A stretch of 64,000 nucleotides of DNA, from assembly GCA_002694685.1 (NCBI GenBank), contig NZMW01000017.1, positions 62,001 to 126,000 of the forward strand, in the 5' to 3' direction. Positions within the stretch are counted from its first letter, which is position 1; each line of letters starts with the position of its first letter. This document shows, in pieces, positions 44,301 to 52,144 of this stretch. The notes beneath the pieces were generated by a model. The model had not been told where the DNA came from, did no database searches, and saw nothing but the letters and a program-made list of their open reading frames with translations. Source of the stretch: Balneola sp. GTDB taxonomy: Bacteria > Bacteroidota > Rhodothermia > Balneolales > Balneolaceae. Both the position numbers and the translations under genes were made by a program.

Positions 44301-44725
44301 GTATTTAGATAATAGTAATTAGTATTGAGTCTCTACTTTAATGAATTAGATAGAGAATAAATCATTTTTTGTATTTCAGTGATCATTTCTGATAGAGACG
44401 TATAATTTTCGTTACTCAAAAAACCTAAGTTTTTTGCTATCAATAATTGAGTTTCTAGTTCTGATCCAGATCCGTATGCAATATTCAGAAAGTGCTTGAA
44501 TTCTTTTTTGGATTTTCTACCAGCACCTTCGGCAATATTTGAGCTGATGGAAACTACGCTTCTTCTGATCTGTGAAGTAAGCCCAAATTTCTCCTCAGAA
44601 GGAAAGTTTTTAGTATGCGAATATACATCGGTAGCAAGATCTACTGCTTTTTTCCAAACTGATAATTCTTTGAATTGATGCATATCTAAAAATACTAAAT
44701 ACTAAAATCTCACTACTAAGTACTA
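44301..44725. mobile_element. Small element: four-helix-bundle gene within terminal inverted repeats (copy 3)
   Basis: 44307-44326 and 44691-44710 are inverted repeats with 17 of 20 positions matching (AATACTAAxTACTAxxATCT). The right arm reaches into the 3' end of paaI and supplies its stop codon. A 22-nt block (44698-44719) recurs exactly, inverted, at 48580-48601 in a hairpin that has no gene, linking the gene-bearing and the empty forms. Confidence 0.6.
44333..44683 (-). CDS. Four-helix-bundle protein, S23/IVS-Avd-like family (copy 3)
   Basis: The 116-residue protein starts MHQFKELSVWKKAVDLATDV and has the family motifs LTSQIRRSVVSISSNIAEGA and LNIAYGSGSELETQLLIAKN. It sits between paaI and paaJ inside inverted repeats. 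It resembles copy 2 more closely than copy 1. No link to phenylacetate metabolism is expected. Confidence 0.88.
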   Translation of the reverse strand: MHQFKELSVWKKAVDLATDVYSHTKNFPSEEKFGLTSQIRRSVVSISSNIAEGAGRKSKKEFKHFLNIAYGSGSELETQLLIAKNLGFLSNENYTSLSEMITEIQKMIYSLSNSLK

Positions 44726-45132
44726 TGACTCTTCCCGGTCCTATAAACCGTTCCCCTGAACTCAGCAACCAGCTCTTCATTCTGATTTACCACCTTCACT
44801 TTATAAACACCAATCGTCCGGCCATTTTGGAGTTCTTCGGTCTCAGCAACCAGTATATCACCAACTGATACTTTCTTGGTAAAGTTTATGTTGTTCTCTA
44901 AAGCCAGCGAAATTGAGCCTCGAGAATTAGAAGCGAAAGCAAGAGCGCTATCAGCTAATGAAAAGGTAATTCCACCATGGCAAACTCCAAATCCGTTAGT
45001 CATTTCTTCCCGGACTTCCATTGAAATTTTGCAATATCCAGGCTCGGATTCAATAACTTCAACTCCCATCCATTGTGAGAAGGGATCGTTGGATAGCATC
45101 TGGTTGGTTATAGGGTGGATTTCTTTACTCAT
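44716..45132 (-). CDS. paaI: PaaI, hotdog-fold phenylacetyl-CoA thioesterase
   Basis: The 138-residue hotdog protein has the PaaI family signature NGFGVCHGGITFSLADSALA and the catalytic Asp in that helix. PaaI releases CoA from hydroxylated phenylacetyl-CoA when ring opening stalls. The last residues and the stop lie in the right arm of the four-helix-bundle element, so the C-terminus may have been altered by its arrival. Confidence 0.9.
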   Translation of the reverse strand: MSKEIHPITNQMLSNDPFSQWMGVEVIESEPGYCKISMEVREEMTNGFGVCHGGITFSLADSALAFASNSRGSISLALENNINFTKKVSVGDILVAETEELQNGRTIGVYKVKVVNQNEELVAEFRGTVYRTGKSHST

Positions 45133-45145
45133 AGGTGTTTGGTTG

Positions 45146-45238
45146 AAGCTTTCAGTCTTCAGCTCTCAGTCTTGGTCCAAGCGGACGCTTAAACTATTCG
45201 AAAATAGAATTTAACTGAAAGCTGAAGTCTGATAGCTG
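45146..45238. repeat. Palindromic element between paaI and paaH
   Basis: The left arm (AGCTTTCAGTCTTCAGCT around 45148) and the right arm (45213-45238, ACTGAAAGCTGAAGTCTGAT) are about 85% complementary over 26 nt, with a ~40-nt loop. No ORF is inside. Confidence 0.6.
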
Positions 45239-45247
45239 ATAGTTTTT

Positions 45248-46420
45248 TCACTCATAAAAATTCTCTTGTTCAGCTACCTTCTTCTTCAGCAACGGATTTG
45301 GCCGATATCGATCTTCCCGATATGTAACCTGAAGAGCTGTCATTTGGTCGAGTACATTCTTGAGTCCAATTTCATCGCCCCATTTCAGTAACCCTTTTGG
45401 ATAATTTACGCCATTCTGCATAGCTAAATCCACATCTTCAACGGAAGCAATATTCATAAACACAGCATCACAAGCCTCGTTGATCAACATAGTAAGGATA
45501 CGGTTAAAGATGGTTTCTCCGAGCTCCTGATCTTTTTTAGGTTCTGGATTTTTTGCTCCTTCCCGATAATCATAAAACCCACGTCCTGATTTTCGACCAA
45601 GCCACCCAGCTTCCACCATTCTTTTCTGAGCAAAGGAGGGTTTAAATCTCGGATCATAATAAAAAGATTCAAAAACGGTGCTGGTCACTTCATAATTTAC
45701 ATCGTGACCTATCAAATCCATCAGTTCAAAAGGCCCCATTCGAAAGCCGCCAATTTCTTTCATGGCCCAGTCGATGGTAGCGGCATCAGCGATGCCTTCT
45801 TCGTAAATACGAAGTGCTTCTCCGTAAAACGGACGCGCAACACGATTCACAACAAAACCGGGAGTGTCTTTTCCGGAGACCGTGATTTTGTCCCAGCTTT
45901 TGATAAATGTTTTTGTTGCGTTGAAGACATCATCATCGGTAGCAATTCCCGGAATAACTTCCACCAATTTCATTAAAGGAGCAGGATTGAAAAAGTGAAC
46001 ACCTAAAAATCGGCCGGGCTTTTTAAGGGCTGCAGATATGGCTGCCACGGAAAGGGATGAGGTGTTGGAAGCGAGCACACAATCCTTGGAAACAATGCCT
46101 TCCAAACGAGCAAAGGTATCTTTTTTAACATCCAGATCTTCGATAATAGCTTCAATCACGAAACCACATTCACCAAACTTGGTAATGTTGTCGACAAAGT
46201 CGATTCGGCCTAAAATGCCATCTACTTCATCCTGAGTCATTCGCTCTTTCTCAACCTGACGGGCAAGGATACTTTCCAGTCCCGCTTTTGATTTTTCAAG
46301 TTGACCGGGATAGGCATCATACAAATAAACGTGGTGACCTTGAGTAGCCGCAACCTGCGCAATTCCGGTTCCCATTGTGCCTGCACCTACTACACCAATT
46401 TTAGCATCGTCTTTAATCAT
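45248..46420 (-). CDS. paaH: PaaH, 3-hydroxyadipyl-CoA dehydrogenase
   Basis: The 390-residue protein has an N-terminal Rossmann domain with GVVGAGTMGTGIAQVAA, the catalytic His region GVHFFNPAPLMKLVEVI, and two C-terminal 3-hydroxyacyl-CoA dehydrogenase domains. It oxidises 3-hydroxyadipyl-CoA to 3-oxoadipyl-CoA with NAD+. It is somewhat shorter than the ~475-residue E. coli PaaH but keeps the catalytic parts. Confidence 0.88.
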   Translation of the reverse strand: MIKDDAKIGVVGAGTMGTGIAQVAATQGHHVYLYDAYPGQLEKSKAGLESILARQVEKERMTQDEVDGILGRIDFVDNITKFGECGFVIEAIIEDLDVKKDTFARLEGIVSKDCVLASNTSSLSVAAISAALKKPGRFLGVHFFNPAPLMKLVEVIPGIATDDDVFNATKTFIKSWDKITVSGKDTPGFVVNRVARPFYGEALRIYEEGIADAATIDWAMKEIGGFRMGPFELMDLIGHDVNYEVTSTVFESFYYDPRFKPSFAQKRMVEAGWLGRKSGRGFYDYREGAKNPEPKKDQELGETIFNRILTMLINEACDAVFMNIASVEDVDLAMQNGVNYPKGLLKWGDEIGLKNVLDQMTALQVTYREDRYRPNPLLKKKVAEQENFYE

Positions 46421-46509
46421 AAGTAAATATCGTTGTTTATCGTCTGAAAAATCGCTTCCAAGATAAGGATTATGAAGCGGAATACAGCCCGAATTTCAGA
46501 GTTTAATAT

Positions 46510-46899
46510 CTAAGTTTTCTTAGCCTGATTTAGGTATCCGAGATGCGTGTGTTTGAAATTATCATCGAACTTTAAACCATATCCGAAAATCCGGTCAAAG
46601 CAGGAGTGTCCAAAGAATACAATTCCTATGGTTAGTAATAGCGGAAGTTGAGTGAAATATCCAAGAAGGATTAACCCAACCATTAAGCCTTTATGATGAA
46701 GCAGGTTGTAGAAAAACGCCCCGGTTTTGGTGTTGATAAGATAGGCTGCAAAGGATATATCCGGAAGGAAAAACAATAAAACATACATCCACCAAGAGTA
46801 TTCTGTGGTAAGACCGAAGAGCAAGACTGATCCTATAAACAGAAAGACTTCTTCAATTATGAGAAGTGCGTTGAGCTTGGGTGATAATTCAATATTCAT
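46510..46899 (-). CDS. DUF4260-like small membrane protein
   Basis: I start at 46899 (MNIELSPKLNALLIIEE), 10 nt downstream of the paaG stop; the longer frame to 47073 would overlap paaG entirely. The 129 residues form about four membrane spans, with conserved YLINTKTGAFFYNLLHHKG and FGHSCFDRIFGYGLK, the pattern of the DUF4260 family. Function unknown. Its place between paaG and paaH suggests it travelled with or is expressed with the catabolic genes. Confidence 0.8.
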   Translation of the reverse strand: MNIELSPKLNALLIIEEVFLFIGSVLLFGLTTEYSWWMYVLLFFLPDISFAAYLINTKTGAFFYNLLHHKGLMVGLILLGYFTQLPLLLTIGIVFFGHSCFDRIFGYGLKFDDNFKHTHLGYLNQAKKT

Positions 46900-46909
46900 T
46901 TCTGGAGAT

Positions 46910-47701
46910 TTATTTACCGTTGAATTCAGGTTTTCGTTTTTCAATGAAAGCCTGAACGCCTTCGTTATAATCATGAGTTTCTCCAGCTTCCGCCTGGAGC
47001 TTGGCTTCCAGCTGCATCTGGGATTCCAGATCGTTGGAGAAGCCGGCATTAAAACCTCGTTTTGTAAGTCCAAATCCTTTGGTAGGCATTTTGGCTAATT
47101 TTGTAGCAATGGATTTAGCTTCTTTCAGGAACTGATCAGCAGGATAAGATTTCCAGATCATCCCCATTTCAACGGCTTCTTTAGCCGATACTTTTTCACC
47201 CAGAAAGGTCAATGCAGTAGCTCGTGCCAGTCCGATCAACCTAGGTAAGATGTACGTTCCTCCGCTGTCAGGGATAAGTCCAATTTGCGAGAAGGATTGA
47301 ATGAATCTAGCATCTTCACTGGCTATTACAATATCACAAGCCAGAGCAATGTTGGCTCCGGCACCCGCCGCTGTTCCGTTTACAGCACAAACGACCGGCT
47401 TTTCCAGCTCCCGAATTCCTTTGATAATGGGAATGTAAGTGTGATGAACAATTTCACTTAAATCACGATCGGGATCATCCGAAACTTCGGTGGCTTCAGC
47501 CAAATCTTGTCCGGCACAAAAAGCACGGCCTTCTCCGGTAAGTAAAACGCACCGAACTTCATCATTGGATTCCGCTTCCATCAAGGCCTCCTTAAGCTGA
47601 TCGGCCATTTCAAAATTGAAGCTGTTGAGTTTATCGGGCCGGCTCAGCGTAATGGTAAAAACACCGTTTGCTAAATTAGAAAGGATCATAGAATCACTCA
47701 T
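46910..47701 (-). CDS. paaG: PaaG, 1,2-epoxyphenylacetyl-CoA isomerase
   Basis: This 263-residue crotonase-family protein has GEGRAFCAGQDLAEAT and NGTAAGAGANIALACDIV (oxyanion hole), plus the PaaG-typical FIQSFSQIGLIPDSGGTY with the catalytic Asp. It isomerises the ring epoxide to oxepin-CoA, the substrate of PaaZ. It lies between a small secreted protein gene and DUF4260. Confidence 0.92.
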   Translation of the reverse strand: MSDSMILSNLANGVFTITLSRPDKLNSFNFEMADQLKEALMEAESNDEVRCVLLTGEGRAFCAGQDLAEATEVSDDPDRDLSEIVHHTYIPIIKGIRELEKPVVCAVNGTAAGAGANIALACDIVIASEDARFIQSFSQIGLIPDSGGTYILPRLIGLARATALTFLGEKVSAKEAVEMGMIWKSYPADQFLKEAKSIATKLAKMPTKGFGLTKRGFNAGFSNDLESQMQLEAKLQAEAGETHDYNEGVQAFIEKRKPEFNGK

Positions 47702-47722
47702 AAATAAGCAGGAGGTTTTCGG

Positions 47723-48073
47723 TTAGTTAGAAAAAGGGTAGTTCCTGTACAAGGAATTGTACTCGGTAACAGTGTAGGTGTCAACGTTTAATCTGCTGGT
47801 GTGTGGATAGAATCCGGTACCATCAAACTTATTTCTCAGGAGTATATCTTTTAGCAGCCACCCGGTGGTTTTGAGCGCTTTACTAAACTTATAATTTTCC
47901 TGAAAACTGGTTGAAACTGTATAGTCTGGATGAAATGAAAGATAGTCATTCGGAATAAATGAAAATTCTGTTGAAAGGCTATCCGTACTCAAAGTAGATG
48001 GGGAATGCATGAGTTGGGCATGTGCAGAAGTAGTGCAAATCACTATGAGGAAGGTGACGAATAATACCCTCAT
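47723..48073 (-). CDS. Small secreted protein of unknown function in the paa operon
   Basis: I start at 48073 (MRVLFVTFLIVICTTSAHAQ, a clean signal peptide), two nt before the paaD stop region; the longer frame to 48151 would overlap paaD. The 116-residue precursor has a Ser/Thr-rich stretch then Tyr/Phe-rich sequence ending YRNYPFSN. No family is recognised. A periplasmic protein among cytoplasmic catabolic enzymes is unexpected. Confidence 0.65.
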   Translation of the reverse strand: MRVLFVTFLIVICTTSAHAQLMHSPSTLSTDSLSTEFSFIPNDYLSFHPDYTVSTSFQENYKFSKALKTTGWLLKDILLRNKFDGTGFYPHTSRLNVDTYTVTEYNSLYRNYPFSN

Positions 48074-48074
48074 T

Positions 48075-48578
48075 CTAAATACATTTGAAGTGTTCAAAAG
48101 GTTGATCGCAATTATCACAAAAATATTGAGACTTACAAGCTGTTGACCCAAATTGACTCACCAATTTTGTATCAAAAGATTCACAAAAAGGGCAGGGAAT
48201 AACTTTAGTGCTGGATAGGCTTTTCAGGAAATCGCCTTCTTCTTCTGTTTTTTCGGGAGGAGCGATACCATAATCCTTAAGTTTGGCTTTGGCTTCTTCA
48301 GTCATCCAGTCAGTCGTCCAGGTTTCGGCGAAATCCAGTTTTACTTTGAAGTCTTGGACGCCTCGTTCTTCCAGTTTTTCATTCACAAGCTTCTCAATGG
48401 CATTCATTGCCGGACAGCCGGAGTAGGTGGGGGTGATTTTAACTAAAACCTGATCGCTATCAATCTCAACTTTGCGAGCAATTCCCATCTCCACAATATT
48501 CAACACCGGAATCTCTGGATCAGTAACTTCTTTAAGGTAGTCCCAAATTTGCTCTTCGGTATGTGTTTGAAGGATCAT
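48075..48578 (-). CDS. paaD: PaaD, phenylacetyl-CoA epoxidase assembly protein
   Basis: The 167 residues comprise an N-terminal MIP18/DUF59 domain (DPEIPVLNIVEMGIARKVEI, ITPTYSGCPAM) and a C-terminal zinc-ribbon-like part with CPFC and CDNC pairs. PaaD is needed for iron-sulfur or diiron maturation of the PaaABCE epoxidase. It follows paaC in the usual order ABCD. Confidence 0.93.
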   Translation of the reverse strand: MILQTHTEEQIWDYLKEVTDPEIPVLNIVEMGIARKVEIDSDQVLVKITPTYSGCPAMNAIEKLVNEKLEERGVQDFKVKLDFAETWTTDWMTEEAKAKLKDYGIAPPEKTEEEGDFLKSLSSTKVIPCPFCESFDTKLVSQFGSTACKSQYFCDNCDQPFEHFKCI

Positions 48579-48660
48579 ATTAGTAGTGAGATTTTAGTAT
48601 TGAGTAGTGAGTTTGAGACTTGGAAAACTCAGTACTCAAATCTCACTACTCAACACTAAT
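48579..48660. repeat. Palindromic element between paaC and paaD, related to copy 3 of the four-helix element
   Basis: The gap is one long imperfect hairpin (arms 48579-48620 and 48628-48660, repeating AGTAGTGAG and CTCACTACT). Its block 48580-48601 is an exact inverted copy of 44698-44719, the right arm of the four-helix-bundle element. It looks like the same element without the gene. Confidence 0.65.
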
Positions 48661-48663
48661 AAA

Positions 48664-49449
48664 TTATTTCCACTCTGCATCGGGTTGGGAGCGTCTTAGA
48701 AACTGCATTTGGGCTAATAGATGACCAAGGTGCTCGGTGTGAATTCCCTTGCGGCTTCCGGTCATCATAAATTGATCCCAATCGGGAATATCTAATGTTG
48801 CTTCGGTCAAGGTTTCATCAATTAACTTTTTTACGTCATCTTTGAATGTCGAAGAATCAATACCGATTCCTTCTTTAATCATTAACTCGTCAACTTCATC
48901 CATATAGAAGAGTTCTCCGAGATACATCCAAAGTTCGTCAAAGGATTCCTGAATACGCTCGTGACTTTCTTCGGTTCCGTCCCCAAGTCGTAAAACCCAT
49001 TCCCGGCTATGGCGAAGATGGTATTTGATCTCTTTCAGGTGCTTGTTGATCATACCGGCAAACTGCTCATCACTAGCTTCTTTCAATTTTTCATATTGGA
49101 AATAGCTGAAAGCGCTGAATAAAAACTGTCGCGCAATTGTAAACCCGAAATCACCTTTTGGCAATTCACAAAGCTGCAGGTTGGTAAAGTCCCGGTCGTC
49201 CCTAAAGTAGGCAAAATAATCTTCGTCATGACCTTCATCCTCAATTTCTGCAGCATATTCATACAGAGCAGTGGCATGACCAATTAAATCGAGAGAGATG
49301 TTCGCCAATGCTAAATCTTCCTCAAGTTGAGGCCCATGTCCGCACCACTCGGCGTTTCGCTGTCCCAGAATTAGTCGGTCGTCAGCCAGTCTTAATAAAT
49401 AAGTTAGAAAAGCTTCTTGTTTGGTCAATTTTTCTGTCGCTGTACTCAT
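48664..49449 (-). CDS. paaC: PaaC, structural subunit of phenylacetyl-CoA 1,2-epoxidase
   Basis: The 261-residue ferritin-like helical protein has the family opening LRLADDRLILGQRNAEWCGH and EEDLALANISLDLIGHA. PaaC is the non-catalytic, degenerate diiron partner of PaaA. The start overlaps paaB by 4 nt. Confidence 0.94.
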   Translation of the reverse strand: MSTATEKLTKQEAFLTYLLRLADDRLILGQRNAEWCGHGPQLEEDLALANISLDLIGHATALYEYAAEIEDEGHDEDYFAYFRDDRDFTNLQLCELPKGDFGFTIARQFLFSAFSYFQYEKLKEASDEQFAGMINKHLKEIKYHLRHSREWVLRLGDGTEESHERIQESFDELWMYLGELFYMDEVDELMIKEGIGIDSSTFKDDVKKLIDETLTEATLDIPDWDQFMMTGSRKGIHTEHLGHLLAQMQFLRRSQPDAEWK

Positions 49450-49751
49450 GATCTTTTCTTAACGGCTCTTGGTACACTGTAAAATTGAGGATGTCGATAA
49501 GGCTTGTCATTGGCCGGATCAAAGAAAGGCCCCATATCATCCGGTGTTGAAGCCGTGATGTGCTTTGATTCAACCACCCAGATACTCACCCCTTCATTTC
49601 GGCGGGCATAAGTATCTCTGGCGTTTTGAAGAGCCATTTCTTTATCAGAAGCATGTAAACTGCCGGCATGCTCATGGGGTTTTCCCGATTTAGGTTGAGT
49701 GAAAACCTCCCACAGAGGCCAATTGTCTTTATGTTCGTTATTGTCTGACAT
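49446..49751 (-). CDS. paaB: PaaB, phenylacetyl-CoA epoxidase subunit
   Basis: The 101 residues include WPLWEVFTQPKSGKPHEHAG and DKEMALQNARDTYARRNEGV, the PaaB family signature. PaaB links PaaAC dimers into the active complex. It overlaps paaC by 4 nt; a REP-like repeat fills the gap to paaA. Confidence 0.94.
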   Translation of the reverse strand: MSDNNEHKDNWPLWEVFTQPKSGKPHEHAGSLHASDKEMALQNARDTYARRNEGVSIWVVESKHITASTPDDMGPFFDPANDKPYRHPQFYSVPRAVKKRS

Positions 49752-49775
49752 TAAAACTTGTTATGAAATTAAGTC

Positions 49776-49837
49776 GTCATGCTGAACTTGATTCAGCATC
49801 TGAATTAACCCAGATCCCGGATCAAGTCCGGGATGAC
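49776..49837. repeat. REP-like hairpins between paaA and paaB
   Basis: 49776-49804 is the exact complement of 30702-30730 (GCTGAACTTGATTCAGC core). 49816-49837 is a second hairpin, CCCGGATCAAGTCCGGG followed by ATGAC. Both end in the ATGAC/GTCAT motif typical of this repeat family. Confidence 0.7.
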
Positions 49838-49859
49838 AACGAGGAATTAATTACGTAAA

Positions 49860-50804
49860 TCAGGACGCCTTTTCCTGGCTCAGTTTCTTCTTGCGGGCAT
49901 AAGCATTCGCCGCTTCCCGAACCCATTCGCCATTTTCATGAGCAGCTCTGCGGTCTTTGATGCGCTGTCGATTCATCACACCATTACCTTTGACTACGTT
50001 CCAGAATTCATCCCATGGAATTTCGCCAAACTCCCAGTGACCACTTTCTTCATTATACTCTAAATCCGGATCGGGAAGAGTTACTCCGATTGCTTCAGCT
50101 TCCATTACCATACGGTCAACAAAATGCTGTCGAAGTTCATCATTGGTTTTCAATTTCACTTGCCACTTGATAAGCTCAGCGCTGTTTGGGGAATCAGAAT
50201 CGTGTGGACCAAACATCATAAGACTTGGCCACCACCAGCGATTTACAGAGTCCTGAGCCATTTTTTGTTGCTCAGGGATTCCATCAGCCATCTTGGCTAA
50301 CATCTCGTATCCCTGCTTCTTGTGAAAGCTTTCTTCCTTACAGATACGAACATTTGCACGGGAATAAGGTCCATAAGAAGAACGTGCCAACATAGTTTGG
50401 TTGACAATAGCAGCACCATCAACAAGCCAGCCTATGGCGCAAATATCGGCATAGGTCATAGTTGGGTAATTGAATATGCTGGAATATTTGGCACTGCCGT
50501 AAAGGTATTGATCAACAAGTTCGTCGCGTTCAATACCTAAAGTTTCGGTAGCGCTGTATAAATAAAGTCCGTGACCGGCTTCATCCTGAACTTTAGCCAG
50601 GAGCACCAGCTTTCTTTTTAAAGAAGGAGCTCGTTCAATCCAGTTGCCTTCTGGGAGCATCCCTACAATTTCGGAGTGAGCATGCTGACTCATCATCCGA
50701 ATTAACTGCTGGCGATACCGTTCCGGCATCCAGTCTTTGGGTTCAATTTTTTCTCCCGCATCGATGCGAGCTTGAAATTCGTCTAACTTTTCTTGATTCT
50801 CCAT
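49860..50804 (-). CDS. paaA: PaaA, catalytic diiron subunit of phenylacetyl-CoA 1,2-epoxidase
   Basis: The 314-residue protein has the diiron ligand motifs [11 protein letters not shown] and EESFHKKQG and family sequence [20 protein letters not shown]. It epoxidises the ring of phenylacetyl-CoA with O2. It is the first gene of the minus-strand cluster, divergent from hppD. The electron-transfer subunit PaaE is not found in the window. Confidence 0.95.
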   Translation of the reverse strand: MENQEKLDEFQARIDAGEKIEPKDWMPERYRQQLIRMMSQHAHSEIVGMLPEGNWIERAPSLKRKLVLLAKVQDEAGHGLYLYSATETLGIERDELVDQYLYGSAKYSSIFNYPTMTYADICAIGWLVDGAAIVNQTMLARSSYGPYSRANVRICKEESFHKKQGYEMLAKMADGIPEQQKMAQDSVNRWWWPSLMMFGPHDSDSPNSAELIKWQVKLKTNDELRQHFVDRMVMEAEAIGVTLPDPDLEYNEESGHWEFGEIPWDEFWNVVKGNGVMNRQRIKDRRAAHENGEWVREAANAYARKKKLSQEKAS

Positions 50805-50822
50805 GTGGAAGCGCTTTTTTAT

Positions 50823-50844
50823 TTCGTAAATTAAACATTACGAA
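50823..50844. promoter_or_regulatory. Inverted repeat in the paaA-hppD divergent region, candidate operator
   Basis: TTCGTAA and TTACGAA are a perfect 7-bp inverted repeat over 8 nt, 19 nt upstream of the paaA start, in a 126-nt divergent gap. The position suits a repressor operator for the paa genes; no regulator gene is adjacent. Confidence 0.35.
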
Positions 50845-50930
50845 TATTATAATCATTCAGAATATACCCTAAAACTCATAGAAATTCTGAGAGCAGGACT
50901 TCTGAAACGAATTTTTAAGAAAGTAAGAAA

Positions 50931-52067
50931 ATGGCTGACCAACAAGATACGCTCAAACGACCGGTTGAAGAGAAATTTGATGATCACCTGGGCCTTCAGG
51001 ACGTCGATTATGTAGAACATTATGTGAACAACGCTAAGCAGGCGGCTCACTTTTACATCACGACTTTTGGGTTTGAATTGAAAGCCTACTCCGGGTTGGA
51101 AACGGGTATCCGTGATCGGGCGTCCTATTATTTGGAACAGGGAAATATCCGGTTTGTACTTTCAGCTCCTCTCAACAGTAACTCACCCATCGCGAAATTC
51201 ACGAATAAACACGGTGATGGAATCAAAGATATAGCCATGCATGTAGAGGATGTGGACCGAGCGTTTAACGAATCGGTGAAGCGTGGAGCAGAGCCAGTAT
51301 TGGAGCCTCATGATTTGAAAGATGAGCACGGCACCATCCGAAAAGCAGCCATAAAAACGTACGGAGATGTCATTCACTCCTTTATTGATCGTTCAAACTA
51401 TAAAGGGCTTTTTATGCCGGGATTTCAACCCAAAGAAAGCTTAGTTAAAACAGAATCGGTTGGGGTGGAGTTTGTTGATCATTGCGTAGGAAATGTAGAA
51501 TTGGGTAAAATGGATGACTGGGTAGCGTTTTACAGAGACGTACTTGGCTTTACCCAATACATCAGCTTTGATGACAAAGATATTTCTACTGAATATTCTG
51601 CTTTGATGAGTCGTGTGATGGCCGGCGGACGGGGAATGATCAAATTCCCCATCAACGAGCCGGCTGATGGCAAAAAGAAATCTCAAATTGAAGAATACCT
51701 GGATTTCTTTGAAGGCCCCGGCGTGCAGCACGTGGCTTTATTAACCGGAGATATTATTGACACCGTTACCAAACTCCGAGATCGTGGTGTTGAATTCCTG
51801 AAAGTGCCTACTACTTATTATGAGGAACTGGAAGATCGGGTTGGTGAAATTGATGAGCCTACCGAAAAACTCGAAGAACTGGGCATTCTGGTTGATCGCG
51901 ATGACGAAGGCTATCTGCTTCAGATTTTCACAAAACCGGTTGTAGATCGGCCAACACTGTTTTTTGAAATTATCCAGCGAAAAGGAGCCCGAGGTTTTGG
52001 AAAAGGAAACTTCAAAGCCCTCTTCGAAGCCATCGAACGCGAACAAGACGCTCGAGGAAATCTCTGA
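50931..52067 (+). CDS. hppD: 4-Hydroxyphenylpyruvate dioxygenase
   Basis: The 378-residue two-domain VOC protein has the Fe(II) ligands visible as [18 protein letters not shown] and FFEIIQRKG, the last followed by the family C-terminal [18 protein letters not shown]. It converts 4-hydroxyphenylpyruvate to homogentisate in tyrosine degradation. hmgA follows, 77 nt downstream. Confidence 0.96.
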   Translation: MADQQDTLKRPVEEKFDDHLGLQDVDYVEHYVNNAKQAAHFYITTFGFELKAYSGLETGIRDRASYYLEQGNIRFVLSAPLNSNSPIAKFTNKHGDGIKDIAMHVEDVDRAFNESVKRGAEPVLEPHDLKDEHGTIRKAAIKTYGDVIHSFIDRSNYKGLFMPGFQPKESLVKTESVGVEFVDHCVGNVELGKMDDWVAFYRDVLGFTQYISFDDKDISTEYSALMSRVMAGGRGMIKFPINEPADGKKKSQIEEYLDFFEGPGVQHVALLTGDIIDTVTKLRDRGVEFLKVPTTYYEELEDRVGEIDEPTEKLEELGILVDRDDEGYLLQIFTKPVVDRPTLFFEIIQRKGARGFGKGNFKALFEAIEREQDARGNL

Positions 52068-52070
52068 TAA

Positions 52071-52143
52071 ATTTTAAATGCCTAAATGTTGAATGTTAAA
52101 TGGACATCAAGCCATTTAACATTTAAAATTCAAAATTTAACAT
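52071..52143. repeat. Palindromic element between hppD and hmgA
   Basis: GAATGTTAAATGG and CCATTTAACATTT form the inner stem over an 8-nt loop, extended by AT-rich partly complementary arms (AATTTTAAATG and TTAAAATTCAAAATT). It fills the gap and has no ORF. Confidence 0.55.
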
Positions 52144-52144
52144 T

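Noticed and set aside
27384-44725. Diversity-generating retroelement based on Avd-like proteins
   Set aside because: No reverse transcriptase gene, template repeat or variable repeat is visible near any of the three four-helix-bundle genes.
46900-47073. N-terminal extension of the DUF4260 gene inside paaG
   Set aside because: It would lie wholly within paaG in another frame; the ATG at 46899 gives the family's normal N-terminus.
48074-48151. N-terminal extension of the small secreted protein into paaD
   Set aside because: Starting at 48073 gives a proper signal peptide directly at the N-terminus.
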